Source: Streptomyces tropicalis (GTDB lineage Bacteria; Actinomycetota; Actinomycetes; Streptomycetales; Streptomycetaceae). From it: a stretch of DNA of 64,000 bases. Both the position numbers and the translations under genes were made by a program. The stretch is from assembly GCF_029269835.1 (NCBI RefSeq), contig NZ_JARJBB010000006.1:326236-390235 (forward strand), given 5' to 3'. Below the pieces are notes generated by a model, which had not been told where the DNA came from, did not search any database, and was given only the letters and a program-made list of their open reading frames with translations. Positions 40,069 to 48,527 of this stretch are shown here, one piece after another (within the stretch, counting starts at the first letter, position 1; each line of letters starts with the position of its first letter).

Positions 40069-41553
40069 CTACTTCTTCTTGTTCGCGCCGCGCTTCTCGC
40101 GCACCCGCACCGAGATGTGGATCGGCGTGCCCTCGAAGCCGAACTCCTCGCGCAGCCGGCGCTCGACGAAGCGGCGGTAGCCCGCCTCGATGAAGCCGGA
40201 GGCGAAGAGCACGAACCGCGGCGGCTTGGTGCCGGCCTGGGTGCCGAACAGGATGCGCGGCTGCTTGCCGCCCCGGATCGGGTGCGGGTGGGCGGCCACC
40301 AGCTCGCCGAGGAAGGCGTTCAGGCGGCCGGTGGGGACACGCGTCTCCCAGCCGTCGAGCGCCGTCTCGATCGCCGGGACCAGCTTCTCCATGTGCCGGC
40401 CGGTGCGCGCCGAGACGTTGACCCGGGGCGCCCAGGCGATCTGCGCGAGCTCGGTCTCGATCTCCCGCTCCAGGTAGTAGCGGCGCTCCTCGTCGAGGGT
40501 GTCCCACTTGTTGTAGGCGATGACGAGCGCGCGGCCCGCGTCGACGGCCATGGTGATGATGCGCTGGTCCTGCACCGAGATGTTCTCGGAGGCGTCGATG
40601 AGGACGACGGCCACCTCGGCCTTCTCGACGGCGGCGGCGGTGCGCAGCGAGGCGTAGTAGTCGGCGCCCTGCTGGAGGTGGACCCGCTTGCGGATGCCGG
40701 CGGTGTCGACGAACTTCCAGGTGGTGCCGCCCAGGTCGATCAGCTCGTCGACCGGGTCGCGGGTGGTGCCCGCCAGCTCGTTGACGACCACGCGCTCCTC
40801 GCCTGCCACCTTGTTCAGCAGCGAGGACTTGCCGACGTTCGGGCGGCCGATCAGGGCGATGCGGCGGGGGCCGCCGACCGCGGCGCCGAAGGTCTGCGCG
40901 GGCGCCTCGGGCAGGGCCTCCAGGACGCGGTCCAGCATGTCGCCGGTGCCGCGGCCGTGCAGCGCGGAGACCGGGTGCGGCTCGCCGAGGCCGAGAGACC
41001 ACAGGTAGGAGGCGTCGGCCTCGCCGCTCGGGCCGTCGACCTTGTTGGCGGCCAGCACGACCGGCTTGCCGGCCTTGCGCAGCAGCCGGACGACGGCCTC
41101 GTCGGTGTCGGTCGCGCCGACCTTGGCGTCGACGACGAAGACGACCGCGTCGGCCGCCTCGATGGCGTACTCGGCCTGCGCGGCCACGGAGGCGTCGATG
41201 CCGAGGACGTCCTGCTCCCAGCCGCCGGTGTCGACGACCTTGAAGCGGCGGCCGGCCCACTCGGCCTCGTAGGTCACGCGGTCGCGGGTGACGCCGGGCT
41301 TGTCCTCGACGACCGCCTCGCGCCGGCCGATGATCCGGTTCACCAGGGTCGACTTGCCGACATTGGGGCGGCCGACGACGGCGAGCACGGGCAGCGGGCC
41401 GTGTCCGGCCTCCTCGATGGCGCCCTCGACGTCGTGGAGGTCGAAGCCCTCGTCCGCGGCGAGCTCCATGAACTCCGCGTACTCGGCGTCGCCGAGCGCC
41501 CCGTGCTCGTACTCGTGCGCGGCCGAGCCGTCGGGCTGGATGTCGTCGTTCAT
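40069..41553 (-). CDS. der: Ribosome-assembly GTPase Der (EngA)
   Basis: This 494-aa double GTPase is needed for late 50S subunit assembly. Domain 1 (about 55-215) has the G1 motif [18 protein letters not shown] and ANKVDG. Domain 2 (about 230-390) has [18 protein letters not shown] and YNKWDT. A KH-like C-terminal domain ([27 protein letters not shown]) follows. It has an N-terminal acidic extension of about 50 residues ([21 protein letters not shown]), usual in actinobacteria. It heads a core-gene block with the acyltransferase and cmk upstream on the same strand. Confidence 0.97.
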   Translation of the reverse strand: MNDDIQPDGSAAHEYEHGALGDAEYAEFMELAADEGFDLHDVEGAIEEAGHGPLPVLAVVGRPNVGKSTLVNRIIGRREAVVEDKPGVTRDRVTYEAEWAGRRFKVVDTGGWEQDVLGIDASVAAQAEYAIEAADAVVFVVDAKVGATDTDEAVVRLLRKAGKPVVLAANKVDGPSGEADASYLWSLGLGEPHPVSALHGRGTGDMLDRVLEALPEAPAQTFGAAVGGPRRIALIGRPNVGKSSLLNKVAGEERVVVNELAGTTRDPVDELIDLGGTTWKFVDTAGIRKRVHLQQGADYYASLRTAAAVEKAEVAVVLIDASENISVQDQRIITMAVDAGRALVIAYNKWDTLDEERRYYLEREIETELAQIAWAPRVNVSARTGRHMEKLVPAIETALDGWETRVPTGRLNAFLGELVAAHPHPIRGGKQPRILFGTQAGTKPPRFVLFASGFIEAGYRRFVERRLREEFGFEGTPIHISVRVREKRGANKKK

Positions 41554-41616
41554 GAAGTCCGTACCTCGTTGTTCATTCGTGGTGGTCGGTGGAGCGCCCC
41601 GGTCGGGGACGGTCCA

Positions 41617-42276
41617 CTACTCGAGTGTCGCCCGGCGCCCGGTGAGGCGCCTGGCGTTTTCCAGGTGGGCGGCGAGCTGCTTCCGGACGAGCTCGGTGGC
41701 TCCGTCCAGCGCACTGCGGGTGCGCCGGCCGCTGCCGTCGCCCGCCTCGAAGGGGTCGCCGAAGACGACGTCGACGCGCGAGCGCAGCGGCGGCAGCGCC
41801 TTGACCAGCCGTCCGCCCCGCTCGGAGCTTCCCAGCACGGCCACCGGCACGATCGGGGCGCCGCTGCGGACCGCGAAGTACGCGAGCCCTGCGCGCAGCG
41901 AGGCGAAGTCGCCGTCGCCCCGGGTGCCCTCCGGGAAGATGCCGAGGACGCCGCCCTGGTCCAGGACACCGAGCGCGCGGGTGATGGCGGTGCGGTCGGC
42001 GGTGCTGCGGTCCACCTTCAGCTGGCCGATGCCGGTCAGGAAGGGGTCGAGCGGGCCGACGAACGCCTCCTTCTTGATCAGGAAGTGCACCGGCCGCGGG
42101 GCCACGCCCATCACCATCGGGCCGTCGATGTTGTGGGAGTGGTTGACCGCGAGGATCGCCGGACCGGTCGCGGGGACCCGCCAGGCGCCCAGCACGCGCG
42201 GCCGCCACAGTCCGTACATGAGTCCGACGCCGATCCGCCGGCCGACGTCGGCACCCCGCTCCGACGGAAGGTTCAC
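41617..42276 (-). CDS. Lysophospholipid acyltransferase (PlsC-like)
   Basis: The 219-aa protein transfers an acyl chain to lysophosphatidic acid in membrane lipid synthesis. Motif 1 is NHSHNIDGP (a variant of NH-x4-D with Asp kept) and motif 3 is IFPEGTRGDGDF; both lie in the expected order. The GTG (42274-42276) overlaps the cmk stop by GTGA, so it is translated with cmk. The adjoining der gene lies downstream. Confidence 0.93.
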   Translation of the reverse strand: MNLPSERGADVGRRIGVGLMYGLWRPRVLGAWRVPATGPAILAVNHSHNIDGPMVMGVAPRPVHFLIKKEAFVGPLDPFLTGIGQLKVDRSTADRTAITRALGVLDQGGVLGIFPEGTRGDGDFASLRAGLAYFAVRSGAPIVPVAVLGSSERGGRLVKALPPLRSRVDVVFGDPFEAGDGSGRRTRSALDGATELVRKQLAAHLENARRLTGRRATLE

Positions 42277-42968
42277 CGGGCGTCCCGCTTCTCCTCGACG
42301 AGGGTGACGACGCACTCGATGACCTGGCTGAGCGTGAGGTCGGTGGTGTCCACCTCGACCGCGTCGCCGGCCTTGGCGAGGGGGGAGGTCCTGCGGCTGG
42401 AGTCGGCGGCGTCGCGCTTGATCAGGGCCTCGCGGGTGGCCCGGACGTCGGCCCCCTTCAGCTCGCCGCTGCGCCGGGCGGCACGCGCCTCCGGGGAGGC
42501 GGTGAGGAAGATCTTCAGGTCGGCGTCCGGCAGCACGGTGGTGCCGATGTCACGGCCCTCAACCACGATGCCGTCCTCGGCGGAGGTGGCCAGGGAGCGC
42601 TGCAGCTCGGTGATACGGGTCCGCACCTCGGGCACCGCGCTGACCGCGCTGACCTGGGAGGTGACCTCCTGGGTGCGGATCGGTCCGGCCACGTCCACAC
42701 CGTCGACGGTGATCGTCGGGTGGGCCGGGTCGGTGCCGGAGACGATCTCCGGCTTGCCCGCGACGGCCGCGACGGCCGTCGGGTCGTCTATGTCGATCCC
42801 GTTGGTCACCATCCACCAGGTGATCGCCCGGTACTGGGCGCCGGTGTCCAGGTAGCTCAGGCCGAGCTGCGCGGCGACGGCCTTCGACGTGCTCGACTTG
42901 CCCGTGCCGGAGGGGCCGTCGATGGCGACAATCACGGGCTGGGCGGTCCGGGCGGCGCCGTTTTCCAC
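42273..42968 (-). CDS. cmk: (d)CMP kinase
   Basis: The 231-aa nucleotide kinase converts CMP or dCMP to the diphosphate. The P-loop IAIDGPSGTGKSSTSK-type motif (IVAIDGPSGTGKSST) is at about 13-27. The CMP-binding insert (YRAITWWMVTNGIDIDD) and the lid motif VVEGRDIGTTVLPDADLKIFLTA follow. GTG 42968 has GGAAGG upstream. It lies between tyrA and the acyltransferase gene with short gaps. Confidence 0.96.
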   Translation of the reverse strand: MENGAARTAQPVIVAIDGPSGTGKSSTSKAVAAQLGLSYLDTGAQYRAITWWMVTNGIDIDDPTAVAAVAGKPEIVSGTDPAHPTITVDGVDVAGPIRTQEVTSQVSAVSAVPEVRTRITELQRSLATSAEDGIVVEGRDIGTTVLPDADLKIFLTASPEARAARRSGELKGADVRATREALIKRDAADSSRRTSPLAKAGDAVEVDTTDLTLSQVIECVVTLVEEKRDAR

Positions 42969-43105
42969 AGCGGGGCACCTTCCTGGTGAAGGGTGGTGGG
43001 CGGGTGGGCGGGCGCGAGGGCGCCCCGGACAAGGTTACTGGCTCCGGGGGCGCCCTTTCACAGGCGTCCGGCCCCCGGTCGCCGCCCGGCCCCCGGCCCG
43101 GCCGC

Positions 43106-44191
43106 TCACTGGCGGATGGCCCAGCCCCGCTCCCGCAGGGCGGCGGTGAGGACGGGGGCCGCCCTGGGCTCCACCATGAGCTGCACCAGACCGGCCTGCT
43201 GCCCGGTGGCGTGCTCGATGCGGACGTCCTCGATGTTGACCCCGGCCATGCCCGCGTCCGCGAAGATCCGGGCCAGCTGGCCGGGCTGGTCGTCGATGAG
43301 GACGGCGACCACGTCGTAGACCCGCGGCGCGGACCCGTGCTTGCCGGGCACCCGGACCTGCCCGGCGTTGCCGCGGCGCAGCACGTCCTCGATGCCGGCG
43401 GTGCCCTCGCGGCGCTTCGCCTCGTCGGCGGACTGCAGGGAGCGCAGGGCGCGGACGGTCTCGCCGAGGTCGGCGGAGACGTCGGTGAGCAGGTCGGCGA
43501 CCGGCCCCGGGTTCGCGGACAGGATGTCCATCCACATCCGCGGGTCGGAGGCGGCGATCCGGGTCACGTCGCGGATGCCCTGGCCGCACAGCCGCACGGC
43601 CGCGTCCTCGGCGTGCTCCAGGCGGGCCGCGACCAGGCTGGAGACCAGGTGGGGCATGTGGGAGACCAGGGCCACGGCGCGGTCGTGGGCGTCGGCGTCC
43701 ATCACGACGGGCACGGCCCGGCAGTGCGAGACCAGCTCCAGCGCGAGGTTGAGGACCTCGGTGTCGGTGTCCCGGGTCGGCGTGAGCACCCAGGGGCGGC
43801 CCTCGAAGAGGTCGGCGGTCGCCGCCAGCGGACCGGACCGCTCCCGGCCCGACATGGGGTGGGTGCCGAGGTAGGCGGTCAGGTCCAGGCCGAGGGCCTG
43901 GAGCTCGCGGCGCGGGCCGCCCTTGACACTGGCGACGTCCAGGTAGCCGCGGGCGGCCCCGCGGCGCATGGCGTCGGCGAGCACCCCGGCCACATGGGCC
44001 GGCGGGGCGGCCACGATCGCGAGGTCGACGGGGCCGTCCGGCGCCTCGTCCGTGCCGGCCCCCAGCGCGGCCGCCGTACGGGCCTGCTGCGGGTCCCGGT
44101 CGGCGAGGTGCACGGTGACGCCGCGGGCGCTGAGGGCGAGGGCGGCGGACGTGCCGATCAGGCCGGTTCCGATGACGAGTGCGGTTCTCAC
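43106..44191 (-). CDS. tyrA: Prephenate dehydrogenase with ACT domain
   Basis: The 361-aa enzyme converts prephenate to 4-hydroxyphenylpyruvate in tyrosine synthesis. An NAD(P)-binding Rossmann motif (VIGTGLIGTSAALALSARG) starts the protein, then the TyrA catalytic domain (LGTHPMSGRERSG with the conserved His, and RAVPVVMDADAHDRAVALVSHMPH). A C-terminal ACT regulatory domain (AVLIDDQPGQLARIFADAGMAGVNIED) would sense an aromatic amino acid. The GTG at 44189-44191 overlaps the aroH stop by GTGA. Confidence 0.95.
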   Translation of the reverse strand: MRTALVIGTGLIGTSAALALSARGVTVHLADRDPQQARTAAALGAGTDEAPDGPVDLAIVAAPPAHVAGVLADAMRRGAARGYLDVASVKGGPRRELQALGLDLTAYLGTHPMSGRERSGPLAATADLFEGRPWVLTPTRDTDTEVLNLALELVSHCRAVPVVMDADAHDRAVALVSHMPHLVSSLVAARLEHAEDAAVRLCGQGIRDVTRIAASDPRMWMDILSANPGPVADLLTDVSADLGETVRALRSLQSADEAKRREGTAGIEDVLRRGNAGQVRVPGKHGSAPRVYDVVAVLIDDQPGQLARIFADAGMAGVNIEDVRIEHATGQQAGLVQLMVEPRAAPVLTAALRERGWAIRQ

Positions 44192-44550
44192 TGGGCGATG
44201 TCCTTGCGCAGGGCGGCCGCGGCACCGAGGTAGACGTGGGCGACGGCGGAGCGCGGCCGGTCGGTCTCGACGTGCGCGAGGAGGCGGACGACGCGGGGCA
44301 TGGCGCCCTCGACGTCCAGCTCCTGGGCGCAGATCAGCGGTACGTCGACGATGCCGAGCTTGCGGGCGGCGGCCGCCGGGAAGTCGCTGTGCAGATCGGG
44401 GGTGGCCGTGAACCAGATGCTGATCAGGTCGTCCGCGGACAGCCCGTTCCGCTCCAGGACGGCGCTCAGCAGTGCGCCGACCTGCTCGTCCATGTGGCCG
44501 GCCTCGTCCCGTTCCAGTTGGACGGCCCCCCGGACCGCTCGTACCGCCAC
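44188..44550 (-). CDS. aroH: AroH-type chorismate mutase
   Basis: The 120-aa trimeric AroH-type enzyme converts chorismate to prephenate, the substrate of the coupled TyrA. It starts VRAVRGAVQLERDEAGHMDEQ and contains SIWFTATPDLHSDFPAAAARKLG, VPLICAQELDVEGAMPRVVRLL and VAHVYLGAAAALR, all typical of the Bacillus-type mutase. GTG 44550 has AAGGAG upstream. It forms a two-gene aromatic unit with tyrA. Confidence 0.95.
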   Translation of the reverse strand: MAVRAVRGAVQLERDEAGHMDEQVGALLSAVLERNGLSADDLISIWFTATPDLHSDFPAAAARKLGIVDVPLICAQELDVEGAMPRVVRLLAHVETDRPRSAVAHVYLGAAAALRKDIAQ

Positions 44551-44777
44551 GGCGTTGCTCCTTGCTCGGCGTATGGGCTCTTCGATCACCAGCCTAGCCA
44601 GGGTGGGGTGCCGCGGACGCCGTGCCCGCCCGCTGAGACACCGACACGGGATACACCTTTCGTGACACTCCACACCCTTCTGCTTCGATCTGACCGGATT
44701 CGGTGCCAAGATGCTGGTGCCCTGCCGGGCCGGCTCCCGGGCCGGCCGGCCGCCTTCCGGACCTACGGAGTGACGAC

Positions 44778-45248
44778 ATGACCGACCGCTCGACGCGGCG
44801 CACGGTTCTCGCGACGGGCGCCGCGGCGCTCGTCACGGCGGGCTGCGGCAGCACCGACCACCGCAGCTCCACCGAGTCCTCCCCCTCGCCGGAGTCGCCC
44901 GGCAAGTCCGCGGCGCAGCCGTCCGCCGCGCAGACGTCCGCGTCCGCGGGCACCGCCGCCGGGCCGGAGCTGGCGCGGACCGCCGACATCCCGGAGGGCG
45001 GCGGCACGGTCTTCGCGGCGCGGAAGGTGGTGGTCACCCAGCCGAAGAAGGGCGAGTTCAGGGCCTTCTCCGCGATCTGCACCCATGAGGGCTGCCTGGT
45101 GAACCGGGTCGCGGACGGCACCATCGACTGCCCGTGCCACGGCAGCCGCTTCCACGTCGCCGACGGTTCCGTGGCGCACGGCCCGGCCGAGCGGCCGCTG
45201 CCCGCGAAGCGGATCACGGTGCAGGGAAATTCGATCCACCTGGCCTGA
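44778..45248 (+). CDS. Tat-exported Rieske [2Fe-2S] lipoprotein
   Basis: The 156-aa protein has a twin-arginine signal ([22 protein letters not shown]) that ends in a lipobox-like VTAGC. A Ser/Pro/Ala-rich spacer leads to a Rieske domain with CTHEGC and CPCHGS, the His/Cys cluster ligands. It is probably anchored to the outer side of the membrane and takes part in an electron-transfer step. Partner unknown. ATG 44778 has GGAG upstream. It is divergent from aroH. Confidence 0.92.
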   Translation: MTDRSTRRTVLATGAAALVTAGCGSTDHRSSTESSPSPESPGKSAAQPSAAQTSASAGTAAGPELARTADIPEGGGTVFAARKVVVTQPKKGEFRAFSAICTHEGCLVNRVADGTIDCPCHGSRFHVADGSVAHGPAERPLPAKRITVQGNSIHLA

Positions 45249-45257
45249 TCCGCCGCG

Positions 45258-45263
45258 TACGCT
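45258..45263 (+). promoter_or_regulatory. Leaderless -10 of nucleotidyltransferase gene
   Basis: TACGCT is followed by cccgggc (7 nt) and the ATG at 45271, giving TANNNT-N7-ATG. It lies only 10 bp after the Rieske stop. Confidence 0.55.
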
Positions 45264-45270
45264 CCCGGGC

Positions 45271-46014
45271 ATGGAGCCCGAGGACCTGGCGCGCCACCAC
45301 ACGATCTACGCGTGCGTCATGGGGTCGCGCGCCTTCGGTCTGGCGACGGAGGACAGCGACACCGACCGGCGGGGTGTGTTCGTCGCCCCCACCGCCCTGT
45401 TCTGGCGGTTCGGGAAACCGCCGACGCACGTGGAGGGCCCGCTCCCGGAGCAGTTCGCCTGGGAGCTGGAGCGCTTCTGCGAGCTGGCGCTGCGCGGCAA
45501 CCCGAACGTGCTGGAGTGCCTGCACTCGCCGCTGGTGGAGCACGCGGACGCCACCGGCCGCGAACTGCTCGCGCTGCGCGACGCTTTCCTCTCCCGCGAG
45601 GTGCACGGCACCTTCACCCGCTACGCCCTCGGGCAGCGCCGCAAGCTGGACGCCGACGTACGGACGCACGGCGCCCCGCGGTGGAAGCACGCGATGCACC
45701 TGCTGCGCCTGCTGGGCAGCGCCCGCGACCTGCTGCGCACGGGTTGCCTGACGGTCGACGTCGGCGACGAGCGCGACCGCCTGCTCGCCGTGCGGCGCGG
45801 CGAGGTCCCCTGGCCCGAGGTGGAGGCCCGGATGACCGCGCTGGCGGCGCAGGCGGAGGCGGCCGCGGAGCGCTCACCCCTGCCGGGGTCCCCGGACCGG
45901 CGGCGCGTCGCGGACTTCCTGTACCGGGTCCGCCGCGCCTCGGCCCTCCAGGCGGATCCGGACGACGAAGGCGTGCAGGGCGTCGTAGGCGGCCGGGGCG
46001 TCGGGCAGCGCTGA
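45271..46014 (+). CDS. DNA polymerase beta-superfamily nucleotidyltransferase (PF10127-like), copy 1
   Basis: The 247-aa protein has the nucleotidyltransferase motif MGSRAFGLATEDSDTDRRGVF (G-S ... D-x-D) near the N-terminus and a helical domain with FCELALRGNPNVLECLHSP and RWKHAMHLLRLLGSARDLL. This matches the RlaP-type predicted RNA-repair nucleotidyltransferases (PF10127), whose substrate is unknown. Its likely functional end is near RRVADFLYRVRRASA, but the frame continues until 46014 and overlaps the C-terminal end of a convergent paralogue by 141 bp. ATG 45271 is probably leaderless. Confidence 0.85.
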   Translation: MEPEDLARHHTIYACVMGSRAFGLATEDSDTDRRGVFVAPTALFWRFGKPPTHVEGPLPEQFAWELERFCELALRGNPNVLECLHSPLVEHADATGRELLALRDAFLSREVHGTFTRYALGQRRKLDADVRTHGAPRWKHAMHLLRLLGSARDLLRTGCLTVDVGDERDRLLAVRRGEVPWPEVEARMTALAAQAEAAAERSPLPGSPDRRRVADFLYRVRRASALQADPDDEGVQGVVGGRGVGQR

Positions 46015-46689
46015 GGCGGCCTGCGCCTCGTCGAGCGTGGTGTGCAGCCGCTCCACGTCGGCCCGCACCCGGTCATGGTCGACGTCGGCCCGGCCGTGCT
46101 CCTGCCCGGCCTTCGCGGCGACGAGTTCCGGCAGGTAGCCGGGGGCACCGGCCTCACCGAGAAGGGACGGCAGATGGGCCTGCACCTCGCCGCTGCGCAT
46201 CAGGTGCACACCGGTGAGCAGCACGCGGAAGGTGTAGAGCAGCGGCTTGAGTTCGCCGCTGCGCTCGAACAGCCGCCACTGCGTGGTCGCGAACCCCCGG
46301 TAGTGGTGGGCGTGGTGGCGGGTCAGCACGCCGGGGGCGAGCGAGACGAGCTCCCGGTGGGCGTCCCCGCTCTGCACGACGAGGGGCGACAGCAGCTGCT
46401 CCAGCACGTAGCCGTTGCGGCGCAGCATCAGCCGGACGAACTTCCGCAGGTCGTGCGTCACGAGGTCCAGCTCGACACCGTCCCGGTCCCACATCCGCGA
46501 CCGGGTCTCCTCCGGCTCGCGCAGCCCCACCAGGTCGGCGGCCGGCAGCAGGTGCACGCCCCGCAGGTCGACGTCCGAGTCGCGGGACGGGAAGCCGTAC
46601 AGATGGGCTCCTGAGACGGTGGCGAACAGCACCGGGTCCGGCTGCTGCGCGACGACGGGCGCGAGGTCGAGGCCGAGGGAGTCGATCAT
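45874..46689 (-). CDS. DNA polymerase beta-superfamily nucleotidyltransferase (PF10127-like), copy 2
   Basis: The 271-aa protein has SGAHLYGFPSRDSDVDLRGVHLLP, the same nucleotidyltransferase motif (D-x-D) as copy 1, then ELDLVTHDLRKFVRLMLRRNGYVLEQLLSPLVV and HHYRGFATTQWRLF. It is more distant from copy 1 than expected for a recent duplicate. ATG at 46689 is chosen because it is the first start before the fold; GGGGGC lies directly upstream. The stop lies inside copy 1, so the two genes overlap at their 3' ends by 141 bp. Confidence 0.85.
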   Translation of the reverse strand: MIDSLGLDLAPVVAQQPDPVLFATVSGAHLYGFPSRDSDVDLRGVHLLPAADLVGLREPEETRSRMWDRDGVELDLVTHDLRKFVRLMLRRNGYVLEQLLSPLVVQSGDAHRELVSLAPGVLTRHHAHHYRGFATTQWRLFERSGELKPLLYTFRVLLTGVHLMRSGEVQAHLPSLLGEAGAPGYLPELVAAKAGQEHGRADVDHDRVRADVERLHTTLDEAQAASALPDAPAAYDALHAFVVRIRLEGRGAADPVQEVRDAPPVRGPRQG

Positions 46690-46773
46690 GCCCCCAGCGT
46701 CCCAGAGCGCGGCCGGTTCGAACAGGTCCCGCCGGTGCACGACCGGCGGGACCGACGAGCTGCCGGGCGTGCT

Positions 46774-47847
46774 CTAGAGGTCGACCTCCCCCATCAGCAT
46801 GCCGACCTCGGTGTTGGACAGGCGGCGCAGCCAGCCGGACTTCTGGTCGCCCAGGGTGATGGGGCCGAAGGCGGTGCGGACCAGCTTGTCGACCGGGAAG
46901 CCGGCCTCGGCGAGCATGCGGCGCACGATGTGCTTGCGGCCCTCGTGCAGCGTGACCTCGACGAGGTAGTTCTTGCCGGTCTGCTCGACGACCCGGAAGT
47001 GGTCGGCGCGGGCGTACCCGTCCTCCAGCTGGATGCCGTCCTTCAGCTGCTTGCCGAGGTCGCGCGGGATCGGGCCGACGATGTGTGCCAGGTAGGTCTT
47101 CTTCACCCCGTACTTGGGGTGGGTCAGCCGGTGCGCCAGCTCGCCGTGGTTGGTGAGCAGGATGACACCCTCGGTCTCGGTGTCCAGCCGGCCCACGTGG
47201 AAGAGCCGCGTCTCGCGGTTGGTGACGTAGTCGCCGAGGCACTGGCGGCCCTCGGGGTCCTCCATGGTGGAGACGACGCCGGCCGGCTTGTTCAGCGAGA
47301 AGAACTGGTACGACTGCGTGGCCACGGTCAGGCCGTCGACCTTGACCTCGTCCTTCTCCGGGTCGACACGGCGGCCCTGCTCCAGCACGATCTCGCCGTT
47401 GATCTCGACCCTGGCCTGCTCGATCAGCTCCTCGCAGGCGCGCCGGGAGCCGTAGCCGGCGCGGGCGAGCACCTTCTGGAGCCGCTCGCCCTCCTGCTCG
47501 GCGCCTGGGAAGGTCTTGGGCAGCTTGACGTCCTTCTTGCCGGCGTACCGCTCGCGGTTGCGTTCCTCGGCCCGCGCCTCGTACTCGCGGGAGCGCGCCG
47601 GGGCGGTCCGGCCGCCGCCGGCCCCCTGCCGGGGCTGCTTCGGGCCGCCCTTCGCACCACCGCGGGCGGAGCCGCCGCGTCCGGACTTCGGGCCGTCCTG
47701 GGTGGCGCCGGGGCCCACGTCGTAGCGGCGCTCCTCGGGGCGGGGCTTGCGGGGGCGGCCCTGGCCCTGCTTGTCGTCCCTGCTGTTGCCGGCACCGCGG
47801 TGGTTGCCGCGCCCGCCGTTTCCGCCGTTCCTGCCGCTGCTTCGCAT
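46774..47847 (-). CDS. rluB: 23S rRNA pseudouridine synthase (RluB-type)
   Basis: The 357-aa protein has a basic low-complexity N-terminus (about 1-110, GNGGRGNHRGAGN), an S4 RNA-binding domain (RLQKVLARAGYGSRRACEELI) and the RsuA/RluB catalytic domain. The catalytic Asp is in HVGRLDTETEGVILLT, with LNKPAGVVSTMEDP upstream and EGRKHIVRRMLA at the end. It isomerises a uridine in 23S rRNA. ATG 47847 overlaps the scpB stop, so it is coupled to scpB; this gene order is shared with many actinobacteria. Confidence 0.95.
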   Translation of the reverse strand: MRSSGRNGGNGGRGNHRGAGNSRDDKQGQGRPRKPRPEERRYDVGPGATQDGPKSGRGGSARGGAKGGPKQPRQGAGGGRTAPARSREYEARAEERNRERYAGKKDVKLPKTFPGAEQEGERLQKVLARAGYGSRRACEELIEQARVEINGEIVLEQGRRVDPEKDEVKVDGLTVATQSYQFFSLNKPAGVVSTMEDPEGRQCLGDYVTNRETRLFHVGRLDTETEGVILLTNHGELAHRLTHPKYGVKKTYLAHIVGPIPRDLGKQLKDGIQLEDGYARADHFRVVEQTGKNYLVEVTLHEGRKHIVRRMLAEAGFPVDKLVRTAFGPITLGDQKSGWLRRLSNTEVGMLMGEVDL

Positions 47848-48527
47848 CAAAGTTCCGTCTGGTCGTCTGCGTCGTAGGTGCCCCGGACCGGGGCGCCCGG
47901 CGCATCGTCGGGTGCGTCCGGGTCGAACGACGGCACCCCTTCCTGGGTCTCGGCCTCGATCGCCTCCGCCTCCGGGAGGAAGGGCGCGAGCTCCGGGAGC
48001 TCGTCCAGACCGCGCAGGCCCATCCGCTCCAGGAAGTAGTTCGTCGTCGTGTACAGGATCGCACCTGTTTCGGGTTCCGTGCCCGCCTCCTCGACCAGAC
48101 CGCGCTGGAGCAGGGTGCGCATGACCCCGTCGCAGTTCACTCCGCGGACCGCGGAGACCCGGCTGCGGCTGACCGGCTGCCGGTAGGCGACCACCGCGAG
48201 GGTCTCCAGCGCGGCCTGGGTGAGGCGGGCCTGCTGGCCGTCCAGGACGAACCCCTCCACAGCGGCCGCGTACTCCGCCCGGCTGTAGAAGCGCCAGCCG
48301 CCCGCGATCAGCCGCAGCTCGAAGCCGCGGCCCTGCACGGTGTACTCGTCGGCCAGCTCCCGGAGGGCGTCCGCGACCTGACGCGGGGGCCGCTGGAGTA
48401 TCTTCGCCAGGTGCTCCTCGGTCGCGGGCTGGTCCACGACCATGAGGACGGCCTCCAGGGCCGGCTTGAGGCCGAGGCCGGCGACGGTGCGCAGGCCCTC
48501 CGGTGTCTCGGTGGTCTCCTCGCTCAC
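47847..48527 (-). CDS. scpB: Condensin subunit ScpB
   Basis: The 226-aa partner of SMC/ScpA in chromosome condensation has two winged-helix domains (LKPALEAVLMVVDQPATEEHLAKIL, and LAVVAYRQPVSRSRVSAVRGVNCDG). An acidic tail (DPDAPDDAPGAPVRG) follows. The stop overlaps the rluB start and the start overlaps the scpA stop by 4 bp, so scpA-scpB-rluB is one coupled unit. Confidence 0.95.
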   Translation of the reverse strand: MSEETTETPEGLRTVAGLGLKPALEAVLMVVDQPATEEHLAKILQRPPRQVADALRELADEYTVQGRGFELRLIAGGWRFYSRAEYAAAVEGFVLDGQQARLTQAALETLAVVAYRQPVSRSRVSAVRGVNCDGVMRTLLQRGLVEEAGTEPETGAILYTTTNYFLERMGLRGLDELPELAPFLPEAEAIEAETQEGVPSFDPDAPDDAPGAPVRGTYDADDQTEL

